Assembly: GCF_021554725.1 (NCBI RefSeq)
Contig: NZ_JAIZDP010000004.1
Span: 62,001 to 126,000 of the forward strand
Direction of reading: 5' to 3'
DNA length: 64,000 bases
Source of the DNA: Sinomonas notoginsengisoli
Lineage (GTDB): Bacteria; Actinomycetota; Actinomycetes; Actinomycetales; Micrococcaceae
The notes beneath the pieces are model-generated. The model ran no database searches. It saw nothing but the letters and a program-made list of their open reading frames with translations, and was not told where the DNA came from. The position numbers and the translations under genes are program-made. Of the stretch, positions 9,048 through 17,485 are shown piece by piece. Within the stretch, counting starts at the first letter, position 1. Every line of letters begins with the position of its first letter.

Positions 9048-9136
9048 GGAGACGTGCCAGAGCGGCCGAATGGACTTCACTGCTAATGAAGGGTCCGGGG
9101 AAACTTGGACCGGGGGTTCAAATCCCCCCGTCTCCG
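9048..9136 (+). tRNA. tRNA-Ser (anticodon GCT)
   Basis: The acceptor GGAGACG (9048-9054) pairs with CGTCTCC (9129-9135), then discriminator G. The anticodon arm CTTCA-CTGCTAA-TGAAG gives anticodon GCT. The long variable arm marks a type II serine tRNA. CCA is not encoded. Confidence 0.95.
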
Positions 9137-9142
9137 CCGCGT

Positions 9143-9167
9143 AGACCCCCGGAGCATCCGGGGGTCT
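9143..9167 (+). terminator. hairpin terminator after tRNA-Ser(GCT)
   Basis: An 11-bp perfect stem AGACCCCCGGA/TCCGGGGGTCT with a 3-nt loop starts 6 nt after the tRNA and is followed by TCTCGTTG. Confidence 0.8.
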
Positions 9168-9207
9168 TCTCGTTGTAGCTCCGCCCCACGCGTGCTTTTG
9201 CGAATGG

Positions 9208-10176
9208 TCAGTGGCGGGTTTTGAACCAGAACAGGATTCCGCCGGCCACGGCGACACCAATCATGATTCCCCAGGCGAGCGGACCCGGACCTCCCACCGA
9301 GGCCTGAACAACCCGGTCATCCCGGCGCGTCACCACGTCGTCGTGCTGCGGCGTCACGGTCTGCGCGGCATGAGCGGTACCCGCAGCCGTCGATCCTGGC
9401 TGCTCCGAGGACTTGCCTGCAGGAGCAGGAGCAGCGTGGCTCGGAGATTCCGCGTCCAATGGCTGCAACGACGGCGCCAGCGCCGCAGGCTCCGGCACCG
9501 TGGGGCAGGGGTCCGCCGTGAAGGTGTGCGTCCACTGGGACGGTTGGCTCAAGCTGTAGCCGGGCTGCGCGACCGCCTCGACCGTCACGGTGCCAATGGC
9601 GGCATTGGGGCCCGGTGCGAGCGTCGATCCGCCCACGAGGTAGTCCACCCCTATGATCCGCGGGACAATGACGGCGTCGCGCTCGGTGCCGCAGAGGTCA
9701 TTGAACGCCGGCAGATCAGCGGCAACAGAGACGGGGCAGGGGTTCCGCAGGCCCACTGCGGCGGTGCTCGCAAGCGGCAGGCTGCTGGAAGTTTCACTCA
9801 CGCTCGCCGTGTAGTCATGCCCCGAGGACAGCGAGAGCACGCGATCGGTCGACCCGTTGAAGGTACCGGAAGCCGCGACATTGCCGGACTCGTCGGCGAC
9901 CCGGTACGAGAGTGTCGCGCTGGAGGCCGTTCGAGCAGACAGGCGCACTCCATCGCAAGCCTCGGGAACTAAGCTCACCTGCACACTGGGGGGCGCCGGG
10001 TTCGGAGACGGGGTTTTCGGAGAAGGTCTCGGACCCGGGGCGGGCGAGACAGCGTCCGATGCCTTGGCCGGGGCACCAGTCTGGACAAGTGCAAGGGCGA
10101 GCATGACCGAGAAGGCACCGAGGAGGACGGCGAGAGTCGCCAGACGCCGGATGGTGGGCGGGGCCAAACGGGTCAC
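9208..10176 (-). CDS. secreted surface protein with C-terminal membrane anchor, unknown function
   Basis: From GTG 10176 the protein has 322 residues. A basic start and a hydrophobic stretch (LATLAVLLGAFSVMLALALV) form a signal peptide. It is followed by a Pro/Ser/Lys linker and two Cys-containing beta-rich segments that look like small Ig-like repeats. A long Ala/Pro/Ser spacer and a C-terminal membrane helix (WGIMIGVAVAGGILFWF) with a short basic tail end it. No LPXTG sorting motif is seen, so it is probably held by the helix. GTG 10176 is preferred over GTG 10221 because AAGGAA lies 10 nt before it. The ligand or role is unknown. Confidence 0.75.
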   Translation of the reverse strand: MTRLAPPTIRRLATLAVLLGAFSVMLALALVQTGAPAKASDAVSPAPGPRPSPKTPSPNPAPPSVQVSLVPEACDGVRLSARTASSATLSYRVADESGNVAASGTFNGSTDRVLSLSSGHDYTASVSETSSSLPLASTAAVGLRNPCPVSVAADLPAFNDLCGTERDAVIVPRIIGVDYLVGGSTLAPGPNAAIGTVTVEAVAQPGYSLSQPSQWTHTFTADPCPTVPEPAALAPSLQPLDAESPSHAAPAPAGKSSEQPGSTAAGTAHAAQTVTPQHDDVVTRRDDRVVQASVGGPGPLAWGIMIGVAVAGGILFWFKTRH

Positions 10177-10288
10177 GGGGGCCGTTTCCTTCAGATCACA
10201 GTGCAACAGAACCACCCCCACCCTACCGAAACGTGATCATTTCGTAATCATCGCGTGACGTGTGGCGTGTCACAGTTCGCGCTCATGC

Positions 10289-12517
10289 CTAGCCTGCCCG
10301 CGCGAGGACGAGAGGCAGCACTGCCGCGGCTCCCTGCCTTTTGAGCAGCCGGCCGGCGACCGTGAGCGTCCACCGGCTGTCGACGAGGTCGTCGACCAGC
10401 AGCACCGGCCGCCCCGTGGCTCCTGCGAGAGCGTCGCTCAGGTCGGGGCCGACGTCGAACGCCTCCCAGACCCCGGCCAGCCGGAACGCGCTGTTGCCAC
10501 CGCCCTGGCCGGACCTCGCTGCCTCCGTGCGCTCTAGCGCACCCAAGTATGGCAGCCGGCCCACCTGCGCAATCCCGCGTGCCAGCGACTCGACGAGACG
10601 AGGTCGCGTCGCCGAGGGAATGCTCACCACGGCGGCTGGCCGCCCGATGCCGCTCCACGCACCACCCGGCGAATCGTCCCGCGCCCACGCCGCCAGCAGC
10701 TCGACACAGGCCGTCGCGAGTGCAGCAGGGACCTCGGTGTCCGGCGCTCCGGCGGCGAAGAGCTCGCGCAGCGGCCCGCCATAGCCGAGATCGGTGAGGC
10801 GGGCCAAGGCCCTGCCCTCGGCGAGCTGCTCCTCCGCCGGGATCCGGCCCTTGACGGATATCCCAAGCTTGTCCATACCGGAGGGCCATTGGGCGCGGGG
10901 TTCGACCGGAATCCCCGCGTGGCGGAGCCGCGCCCCCGCGCTGTCGAGGAGGCTTGGGTCCACGTCATCCGGGAACCAGCGGCCCGCGCAGTTATCGCAC
11001 CGGCCGCAGGGGGCAGCAGTCTCATCGTCGAGCACGCTTGTGATGTACTCCATGCGGCATCCGGCGGTCTCCTCGTAGACGAGCATCGAATCCTGCTCGG
11101 CGATCCGGGCCTCGGAGATGCGCGCGTACCGATCCGCGTCGTACTCCCATGGGAGCCCGGTGGCCTGCCATCCTCCGGCCACGCGCTCCACCACACCGTC
11201 CACGGCGAGGACCTTCAGCAGCAGGTCAAGCTGTGTGCGGCGCAGCTCGACGAGGGGCTCGAGGGCCACCGTGGACAACGGCCGCCCGGCCTCGACGAGC
11301 ACGGCGATCACGGCCTGGGCCTTGGCCTCGTCCGGCATCGAGGCGGTCGCGAAGTAGCGCCAGATGTCCCTGTCCTCAGGCCCGGGCAGCAGGAGGACGT
11401 CCGCGTTCGCGGAGCCGCGGCCTGCTCGGCCCACCTGCTGGTAGTAGGCGACAGGGCTTGAGGGTGCGCCCAGATGGATGACGAACCCGAGGTCCGGCTT
11501 GTCGAAGCCCATTCCGAGGGCGCTCGTGGCCACGAGCGCCTTGACCGCGTTGTCCTTGAGGAGCTGCTCTGCCCGTTCGCGGTCCTCGGTGTCCGTCTTG
11601 CCGGTGTACGCGAGGACGCTGTGGCCGGCGTCGGAGAGGATGCGCGCTGTATCCTCGGCCGCCGAGACGGTCAGCGTGTAGATGATGCCGCTTCCCGGGA
11701 GCCCCTCAAGGTGCGCGAGGAGCCAGGCGAGCCGGTGCCCAGCATCCGGCAGCCGCAAGACGCCGAGGCGCAGCGACTCGCGGCCGAGTGGACCCCTTAG
11801 TGTCAGAACTCCGGCGCCGAGCTGCTCCTCGATATCGTGGACCACCCGCGCGTTCGCCGTCGCGGTGGTGGCGAGCACGGGCACCGTCGCAGGGAGCTCG
11901 TCGAGGAGCGCGGCGATCCGCCGGTAGTCGGGCCGGAAGTCGTGGCCCCAATCGGAGATGCAATGCGCCTCGTCCACCACGAGCAGGCCCGTGCGCGCTA
12001 GAAGCTCTGGCAGATGCTGCTCCCGGAAGCCCGGATTGGTCAGACGCTCAGGCGAGATGAGCACGACGTCGGCGGAGTCTGCCTCGAGCGCCGCATGCAC
12101 CTCGTCCCACTCGAGTCGGTTCGCCGAGTTGATGGCGACAGCACGGACGCCGGCCCGGGCCGCCGCCGCCACCTGGTCGCGCATGAGGGCCAGGAGCGGG
12201 GAAACGATGAGCGTGGGACCAGCCCCTCGCGCCCGCAGGAGCAAGGACGCGACGAAGTACACCGCCGACTTCCCCCAGCCGGTGCGCTGGACCACGAGGG
12301 TGCGCCGACGGTGCTCCACGAGCGCGTCGATCGCCTCGAACTGGCCGGGGTGGAAGGCCGCGTCCTCCCGCCCCACGAGGGCGCGCAGGATGGCCAAGGC
12401 GTCAGCCCGGAGCCCTCCCGCACCCGAGGGCGGAAGGGCGGCTGCGCCGTCGTGCGCCACGTCACGTTCTGTCACATATTCCGCTGAATGGACGTTTCCA
12501 CTGATGTTCCCAGCCAT
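10289..12517 (-). CDS. RecQ-like ATP-dependent DNA helicase with C-terminal phosphoribosyltransferase-like domain
   Basis: A 742-residue superfamily 2 helicase that should unwind DNA 3' to 5' in recombinational repair. Walker A is RTGWGKS (78-84) and Walker B is DEAHCISDWGHDF (182-194), the RecQ form. A four-Cys RecQ zinc site follows near residue 500 (Cys, 16 residues, CGRCDNC). The tail departs from classic RecQ: instead of an HRDC domain it ends in a PRTase-like fold with VLLVDDLVDS (705-714), the shape of a PRPP loop. About 45 residues precede the helicase core and include one copy of the GCACGACGGC motif. It is divergent from the ThDP enzyme gene, with 100 bp between starts. Confidence 0.88.
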   Translation of the reverse strand: MAGNISGNVHSAEYVTERDVAHDGAAALPPSGAGGLRADALAILRALVGREDAAFHPGQFEAIDALVEHRRRTLVVQRTGWGKSAVYFVASLLLRARGAGPTLIVSPLLALMRDQVAAAARAGVRAVAINSANRLEWDEVHAALEADSADVVLISPERLTNPGFREQHLPELLARTGLLVVDEAHCISDWGHDFRPDYRRIAALLDELPATVPVLATTATANARVVHDIEEQLGAGVLTLRGPLGRESLRLGVLRLPDAGHRLAWLLAHLEGLPGSGIIYTLTVSAAEDTARILSDAGHSVLAYTGKTDTEDRERAEQLLKDNAVKALVATSALGMGFDKPDLGFVIHLGAPSSPVAYYQQVGRAGRGSANADVLLLPGPEDRDIWRYFATASMPDEAKAQAVIAVLVEAGRPLSTVALEPLVELRRTQLDLLLKVLAVDGVVERVAGGWQATGLPWEYDADRYARISEARIAEQDSMLVYEETAGCRMEYITSVLDDETAAPCGRCDNCAGRWFPDDVDPSLLDSAGARLRHAGIPVEPRAQWPSGMDKLGISVKGRIPAEEQLAEGRALARLTDLGYGGPLRELFAAGAPDTEVPAALATACVELLAAWARDDSPGGAWSGIGRPAAVVSIPSATRPRLVESLARGIAQVGRLPYLGALERTEAARSGQGGGNSAFRLAGVWEAFDVGPDLSDALAGATGRPVLLVDDLVDSRWTLTVAGRLLKRQGAAAVLPLVLARAG

Positions 12518-12617
12518 GGTTCAAGTATGGCGGTGACCTCTGACACTCTTCGCTCACCCAAGCGGTCGAACACCGATACCGTTGTGTTATCTCAGTGCCA
12601 AGAGAAGGAAACCTGAC

Positions 12618-14324
12618 ATGACGGCGACGGTGCCGCCCCTTTCTGATGCCCTCCACCCCGATTCGCCTGGCCAGCAGGCCGAGCAGACGCCGCCCCGGAA
12701 GAGCGCGGGCCACGTGATCGTGGACTCGCTCGCAGCCCACGGCGTGAAGCGGACCTACGTGGTCCCGGGCGAGTCGTTCCTGGACGTGCTCGACGGACTC
12801 CACGGCGCGGACATTGAGACGATCGTGTGCCGCCACGAGGGCGGCGCCGCCTATATGGCCGAGGCCGACGGCAAGATGAACCAGCTCCCCGGTGTGGCCA
12901 TGGTCACGCGGGGCCCGGGCGCCGCGAATGCCCACGTGGGGCTCCACACTGCATGGCAGGACTCCACCCCATTGGTGTTGTTCGTGGGCCTCATCCCGTT
13001 CGCGCACCGCGGACGTGAGGCGTTCCAGGAGTTCGACATCAAGTCCTGGTTCGACACGGGCGCCAAACGCGTCATGGTCCTGGACGCCGCCGAGCGCGCC
13101 TCCGAGGTCGTGGCCGAGGCCATGTTCTCCGCCATGAGCGGCCGTCCCGGCCCCGTCGTGGTGGGCCTGCCCGAGGACATCATCCAGCGCCAGATCGATG
13201 CGACGATCCACCCAGTCATCCCGGTGGCCGAGGGCGGCATGACCGTCACCGACTGGAAGGCGCTCAAGTCCGCCCTGTCCGAGGCCGAGAAGCCGCTCTT
13301 CGTGGTCGGCGGCAACGACTGGAGCGAAGAGGGCGCCACCGCGCTGACCAACTGGCTCGAGGATCACCACATCCCCGCCGCGGCGGAGTGGCGCTGCGAG
13401 GGCACCATCCCGTTCGACTCCCCCTCCTACGTCGGTCCGATCGGCTATGGCCGGCCCAAGCCCACCTATAACCTCCTGGAGGAGACCGACCTCCTCGTGT
13501 TCGTGGGCACCGTCCCCGGGGATGTCATCACCGACGGCTTCCTCGTGCGCCAGGACTGGTCCAAGAAGAACTTCATCGTCACGATCGACCCGTCCCTGCG
13601 CGGCCGTTCCGGGCCCGTCTCGCACCAGATCGTGGCGAAGCCGGATTCGTTCGTGCGCGACCTCGCCCTGATGAACCTGCCCGTGCGCGAGGAGTGGAAG
13701 GCCTGGACCGAGCGGATGCGGGGCGAGCAGGAGAAGTTCGCCGCCCTGCCCCCGGCCACCCCGTCCGAGGGCCAGGCCCGTATGGACACCCTCATGGCCA
13801 ACCTCGTCGCCGGCCTGCCGGAGGATGCGATGATCACCCTCGGCGCGGGCGAGCACACCAACTGGGCCCACCGCTACTTCCCCACCCAGCGCTACGCGTC
13901 GATGCTCTCCGCCCGCAACGGCTCCATGGGCTATTCCGTGCCGTCCGCCATCGCGGCCTCGCTCGCGAACCCGGGCCGTCGCGTCGTGACCATCGCCGGC
14001 GACGGCGAGTTCCTCATGAACGGGCAGGAGCTCGCGACCGCCGCCCAGTACGGTGCAACCCCGCTGGTAGTCGTCATGGACAACCAGGAGTACGGCACGA
14101 TCCGTTCCCATCAGGAGCGCCAGTACCCCCACCGCATCTCCGGCACCCAGCTGAAGAACCCCGACTTCGCCCTCATGGCCCAGGCCTTCGGCGGCTTCGG
14201 CGTGCGGGTCGAGAAGGATGCCGACGTCCCCGCAGCCCTCGAGGCAGCACTCAAGGCGATCGACGAGGACGGGACGTTCGCGCTCATCCACCTCATCGTT
14301 CAGCAGCGGGTCAGAGCCTATTGA
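12618..14324 (+). CDS. thiamine-diphosphate-dependent enzyme, acetolactate synthase-like
   Basis: A 568-residue ThDP enzyme with the standard PYR, central and PP domains. The activating Glu sits in CRHEGGAAYMAEA. The cofactor motif is GDGEFLMNGQELATAAQYG followed by the metal-site DNQEYGT. These features fit acetolactate synthase, but no regulatory subunit or other branched-chain amino-acid gene is nearby, so a decarboxylase or carboligase with another substrate is equally possible. The start ATG 12618 follows GAAGGAAAC; a longer frame to 12582 lacks family similarity. A strong hairpin terminates the gene. Confidence 0.85.
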   Translation: MTATVPPLSDALHPDSPGQQAEQTPPRKSAGHVIVDSLAAHGVKRTYVVPGESFLDVLDGLHGADIETIVCRHEGGAAYMAEADGKMNQLPGVAMVTRGPGAANAHVGLHTAWQDSTPLVLFVGLIPFAHRGREAFQEFDIKSWFDTGAKRVMVLDAAERASEVVAEAMFSAMSGRPGPVVVGLPEDIIQRQIDATIHPVIPVAEGGMTVTDWKALKSALSEAEKPLFVVGGNDWSEEGATALTNWLEDHHIPAAAEWRCEGTIPFDSPSYVGPIGYGRPKPTYNLLEETDLLVFVGTVPGDVITDGFLVRQDWSKKNFIVTIDPSLRGRSGPVSHQIVAKPDSFVRDLALMNLPVREEWKAWTERMRGEQEKFAALPPATPSEGQARMDTLMANLVAGLPEDAMITLGAGEHTNWAHRYFPTQRYASMLSARNGSMGYSVPSAIAASLANPGRRVVTIAGDGEFLMNGQELATAAQYGATPLVVVMDNQEYGTIRSHQERQYPHRISGTQLKNPDFALMAQAFGGFGVRVEKDADVPAALEAALKAIDEDGTFALIHLIVQQRVRAY

Positions 14325-14343
14325 GCCTCACTTAGGCAAGCAG

Positions 14344-14391
14344 ACGCACGACGGCGCGTCCCCACCTCAGGCGGGACGCGCCGTCGTGCGT
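14344..14391. terminator. bidirectional terminator built from paired GCACGACGGC motifs
   Basis: A perfect 19-bp stem (14344-14362 with 14373-14391) has a 10-nt loop, between the convergent ThDP enzyme and VOC genes. Both arms contain the dispersed 10-mer, in opposite orientation. Confidence 0.85.
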
Positions 14392-14407
14392 GTAGGCAGG
14401 AACGGGG

Positions 14408-14836
14408 CTACGCGCCGAAGCTGCCGCGATGCTCGACCGGGATGAGCGGCTTGTCGGCACGGGCCCGGATCTGCTGCACGGCCCACGAGTTGCCGTCGGG
14501 ATCGGCGAAGCCAAAAAACGTGCCGCCGTCGTCGGGTGAGAAGACCATGAGCTCGGAGCACTCGACCCCGCGGCCGGTGAGCTCGGCCCGGGCGGCCTCC
14601 GCGTCGGCGACCACGAGCTGAAGGCCCTTGAGCGAGCCGGGCTCCATCTCGCGCTGCGGCGGCAGGTCGCCGAACACGATCGAGCAGCCCGAGCCCTCGG
14701 GCGTGAGCTGCACCACGTGCATGTGCTCGTTCACCGTGTTGTGGTCGAGGTGGAAGCCCACCTTGTCCCGGTAGAACTCGATGGCGCGGTCAATGTCGGA
14801 AACGGGCAGGATGACTACTTCGAGGGTCCAGTCCAT
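14408..14836 (-). CDS. single-domain VOC protein
   Basis: A 142-residue VOC protein starting MDWTLEVVILPVSDIDRAIEFY, with the second conserved block FGFADPDGNSWAVQQI near residue 107. It is a close relative of the VOC protein at 46610-46984 (same MDW start, VGFHLD, SGCSIVFG/SACSIAFG blocks). This subgroup is usually annotated as glyoxalase or dioxygenase-like without known substrate. TAGGTT at 14848-14843 (minus strand) lies 6 nt before the start, so the mRNA is probably leaderless. Confidence 0.85.
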   Translation of the reverse strand: MDWTLEVVILPVSDIDRAIEFYRDKVGFHLDHNTVNEHMHVVQLTPEGSGCSIVFGDLPPQREMEPGSLKGLQLVVADAEAARAELTGRGVECSELMVFSPDDGGTFFGFADPDGNSWAVQQIRARADKPLIPVEHRGSFGA

Positions 14837-14904
14837 GGGCTCAACCTAGACGGGGTTGCGCGCGCGCTCAATCAACGGGACCGAAGGATTGTCGGACCCC
14901 ATCG

Positions 14905-14910
14905 TAGAAT
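14905..14910 (+). promoter_or_regulatory. -10 box for leaderless phosphohexomutase mRNA
   Basis: TAGAAT ends 7 nt before GTG 14918, and no Shine-Dalgarno sequence is present. This spacing fits transcription starting at the start codon. Confidence 0.55.
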
Positions 14911-14917
14911 CGAGCCC

Positions 14918-16369
14918 GTGACCAGCAACGTTAACGCCGCACCCGATTCCTCCGCCCAGGCCAGCAGCGCCTTTCCCGACCTCTCGGGCTCGTTCAAGGC
15001 GTATGACGTCCGCGGGATTGTCGGCGAGACCATCGATGCGACGGTCGTCGAAGCGGCCGGCGCTGCATTCGTCGATGTGCTTGGCCTGACTGGGAAGACC
15101 GTGCTCGTGGGCGGCGACATGCGCCCCTCCTCCCCCGAGTTCATCGACGCGTTCGCGAAGGGCGCCGCGGCCCGAGGCGGAAAGGTCGAGAAGCTCGGCC
15201 TCATCTCCACCGACGAGCTGTACTATGCGTGCGGCGCGCTCGACGCCGCGGGGGCCACGTTCACCGCGAGCCACAACCCGGCCCAGTACAACGGGATCAA
15301 GATGGCCAAGGCCGGCGCGCAGCCCGTCTCCTCCGAGACGGGATTGAAGGAGATCCAGGCTGCTACCGAGGCGTACCTCGCCGCGGGATTCGTGCCGGGC
15401 GTGGATGCGCCGGGCACCGTCGCCGAGCGGGAGATCCTCGCAGACTATGCCGCGTACCTGCGCAAGCTCGTGGACCTCTCCGGCATCCGTCCGCTCAAGG
15501 TCGTCGTGGACGCGGGCAACGGCATGGCCGGAATGACCACGCCTGCAGTACTCGGGGACCAGCTCCTCCCGGCCCTGCCGCTGGACATCGTCCCGCTGTA
15601 CTTCGAGCTCGACGGCACCTTCCCCAACCACCCTGCCAACCCGCTCGAACCCGCAAACCTGCATGACCTGCAGAGGGCCGTCGTGGAGCACCGGGCGGAC
15701 ATCGGCCTCGCGTTCGATGGCGACGCCGACCGCTGCTTCGTGATCGACGAGAAGGGCGAGCCAGTCTCGCCATCGGCCATCACGGGTCTCGTGGCCCGGC
15801 GCGAGATTGCCCGCGCGAAGGCGGCCGGCGAGCACCATCCCGTGATCATCCACAACCTCATCACCTCGCGTGCCGTCCCTGAGCTCGTGGAGCACGACGG
15901 CGGGCGGCCAGTGCGCACCCGGGTGGGCCATTCATTCATCAAGGCCGTCATGGCCGAGAAAGGCGCGGTGTTCGGCGGCGAGCATTCGGCGCACTACTAC
16001 TTCCGTGACTTCTGGAACGCGGACACGGGCATGCTTGCGGCCATGCACGTGCTCGCGGCCCTCGGCGGCCAGGACGCCCCGCTGTCCGAGCTGGCAGCTG
16101 AGTACGAGCCGTACGTGGCCTCAGGCGAGATCAATTCCGAGATCGAGGACAAGGCCGCCGCGGTGGCCCGTGTGCGCGAGGAGTACGAGGGCGATGACGT
16201 GGCGATCGACGAGCTCGACGGCACCACGTTCTCCGCGGCGGACGGCACCTGGTGGTTCAACCTCCGCCCCTCCAACACGGAGCCGTTCCTGCGGTTCAAC
16301 GGTGAGGCCAAGGACCTCGCGACGCTCGAGTCCATGCGGGACAACGTGCTCGCAATCGTCAGAGCGTGA
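14918..16369 (+). CDS. manB: phosphomannomutase/phosphoglucomutase
   Basis: An alpha-D-phosphohexomutase (483 aa) that interconverts hexose 1- and 6-phosphates and so supplies precursors for cell-wall polysaccharides and GDP-mannose. The catalytic phosphoserine lies in TASHNPAQYNG (Ser118). The metal loop is DGDADR near residue 260, the sugar loop is GEHSAHYYFRDF, and the phosphate loop is RPSNTEPFLR near the C terminus. The order and length are standard. The start is GTG 14918, judged by the -10 box and by the family N terminus. The next gene starts within its stop codon. Confidence 0.9.
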   Translation: MTSNVNAAPDSSAQASSAFPDLSGSFKAYDVRGIVGETIDATVVEAAGAAFVDVLGLTGKTVLVGGDMRPSSPEFIDAFAKGAAARGGKVEKLGLISTDELYYACGALDAAGATFTASHNPAQYNGIKMAKAGAQPVSSETGLKEIQAATEAYLAAGFVPGVDAPGTVAEREILADYAAYLRKLVDLSGIRPLKVVVDAGNGMAGMTTPAVLGDQLLPALPLDIVPLYFELDGTFPNHPANPLEPANLHDLQRAVVEHRADIGLAFDGDADRCFVIDEKGEPVSPSAITGLVARREIARAKAAGEHHPVIIHNLITSRAVPELVEHDGGRPVRTRVGHSFIKAVMAEKGAVFGGEHSAHYYFRDFWNADTGMLAAMHVLAALGGQDAPLSELAAEYEPYVASGEINSEIEDKAAAVARVREEYEGDDVAIDELDGTTFSAADGTWWFNLRPSNTEPFLRFNGEAKDLATLESMRDNVLAIVRA

Positions 16370-16854
16370 GCGATGACGCGGCACAGGGCCTGAGCATGGC
16401 GGAGATCCCGCAGAAGACCCAGCAGGCCCAGCTGCGCGAGGTCCTCGGCACCGCTCTCGGGCTCGCGCAGGAGCACCTCGAACAGAACGGCGGCTTCCTG
16501 CCTTTCGGCGTGATATTGGATCACGACGGCGAGCTGCGGCTGGTGATGGTAACCCCGCCGGAACCGGGGGCGGACGGGGACCTCGATGCCGAGGGCATGA
16601 TGGCGGACATCCTCGAGCTCCTCCGGCAGGGCCGCGACGGCTCTCAGGCAGTCGCCTTCGCCTCCGACGTGCACCTCCCCGAATACGGCTCGGACGGCAT
16701 CCATGGCGCCGCCGAGCACTCCGGCGGCGGGGTCATGGCCGCCGTCGTGCCCTACGAGCTCACCCCGGAGGGCTACGTGTTCGCCGCGCTCGAGCCGGAT
16801 GCCCATGAGGCGGCGGTCTTCGGACCCGAGGGTGAGCGCGAACCGACAGCGTAG
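16366..16854 (+). CDS. conserved hypothetical protein coupled to phosphohexomutase
   Basis: A 162-residue acidic soluble protein whose GTG start overlaps the manB stop by 4 nt (GTGA), so translation is probably coupled. It begins with a helical segment and contains a compact alpha/beta pattern (LPFGVILDHDGELRLVMVTPP; MAAVVPYELTPEGYVFAALEP). No catalytic motif is recognised. Its place in the operon suggests a link to sugar-phosphate metabolism, but this is inference. Confidence 0.7.
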   Translation: MSDDAAQGLSMAEIPQKTQQAQLREVLGTALGLAQEHLEQNGGFLPFGVILDHDGELRLVMVTPPEPGADGDLDAEGMMADILELLRQGRDGSQAVAFASDVHLPEYGSDGIHGAAEHSGGGVMAAVVPYELTPEGYVFAALEPDAHEAAVFGPEGEREPTA

Positions 16855-16858
16855 ACTA
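16853..16858 (+). promoter_or_regulatory. -10 box for leaderless Rrf2 gene
   Basis: TAGACT overlaps the previous stop codon and ends 6 nt before ATG 16865. Confidence 0.5.
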
Positions 16859-16864
16859 TTCGGC

Positions 16865-17317
16865 ATGCGCATGACGGCCTTCGAGGATGTGAGTCTGCGC
16901 GCCCTCATGCTGCTCGCCGCGAATGACACGGGCGAGACGCTCCCCACCCGCACGATCGCCGAGGGTATCGGAACCCCGTACAACCACGTGAGCAAGGCGG
17001 TGCTCAAGCTCCGCGAACTCGGCTTCATCGAGGCCACGCGGGGCCGCTCAGGCGGTGTCCAGCTCAGCGACGCCGGCCGCGAGGCAACCGTGGGCGGCGT
17101 CCTCCGTGCGCTCGATACCCGCGCGGACCTCGCCGACTGCGAGACCCCGAACGGCGACTGTCCCCTGAACCTCCAATGCGGGCTGCGGGGTGCACTGCGG
17201 CGTGCGCGTGAGGCGTTCTACCGCGAGCTCGACGGCGTGCTGGTCGCCGCCCTGCCTCACGAGCGGCAGATGGGGCCGGTCCTGGTGCGGATTGGGCTCC
17301 GCCCGCCCGCGGCCTGA
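16865..17317 (+). CDS. nsrR: Rrf2 family iron-sulfur regulator, NsrR-like
   Basis: A 150-residue winged-helix repressor of the Rrf2 family. The HTH (TIAEGIGTPYNHVSKAVLKLRELGFIEATRGRSGG in pieces, residues 34-68) is followed by three cysteines spaced like an NsrR cluster site (DCETPNGDCPLNLQCGL). NsrR binds an Fe-S cluster that nitric oxide destroys, releasing flavohaemoglobin genes. The hmp gene lies directly downstream with palindromes between, which supports that role. The start ATG 16865 follows a TAGACT box by 6 nt; ATG 16871 is an alternative. Confidence 0.85.
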   Translation: MRMTAFEDVSLRALMLLAANDTGETLPTRTIAEGIGTPYNHVSKAVLKLRELGFIEATRGRSGGVQLSDAGREATVGGVLRALDTRADLADCETPNGDCPLNLQCGLRGALRRAREAFYRELDGVLVAALPHERQMGPVLVRIGLRPPAA

Positions 17318-17344
17318 GCCGCCAGTCCACCTGGGTGACTGGCG

Positions 17345-17438
17345 ATGACGTCATGTGACGATCGTCATGCCGCCGCAAATTGCCATTTTCTACACGTCGT
17401 AGAAGACTGGGCCTAATTCAGCATCGCGGATGCAGAAT
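17345..17438. promoter_or_regulatory. hmp upstream region with four palindromes
   Basis: ATGACGTCAT (17345-17354), TGACGATCGTCA (17356-17367), TTCTAC-N5-GTAGAA (17388-17404) and ATTCAGCATC-GCG-GATGCAGAAT (17416-17438, one mismatch) follow each other. They end 48 bp before the hmp start. The last two contain elements like NsrR half-sites and are the best operator candidates. The second also resembles a CRP/FNR-type site. Confidence 0.5.
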
Positions 17439-17485
17439 AACCGAAGACGCCCCTGAAGGGGCCAGTCCCAGTTTGAGGAGTCTCA

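Noticed and set aside
12618-14324. Naming the ThDP enzyme ilvB
   Set aside because: Catalytic motifs fit, but the absence of ilvN, ilvC and other pathway genes makes the specific name unsafe.
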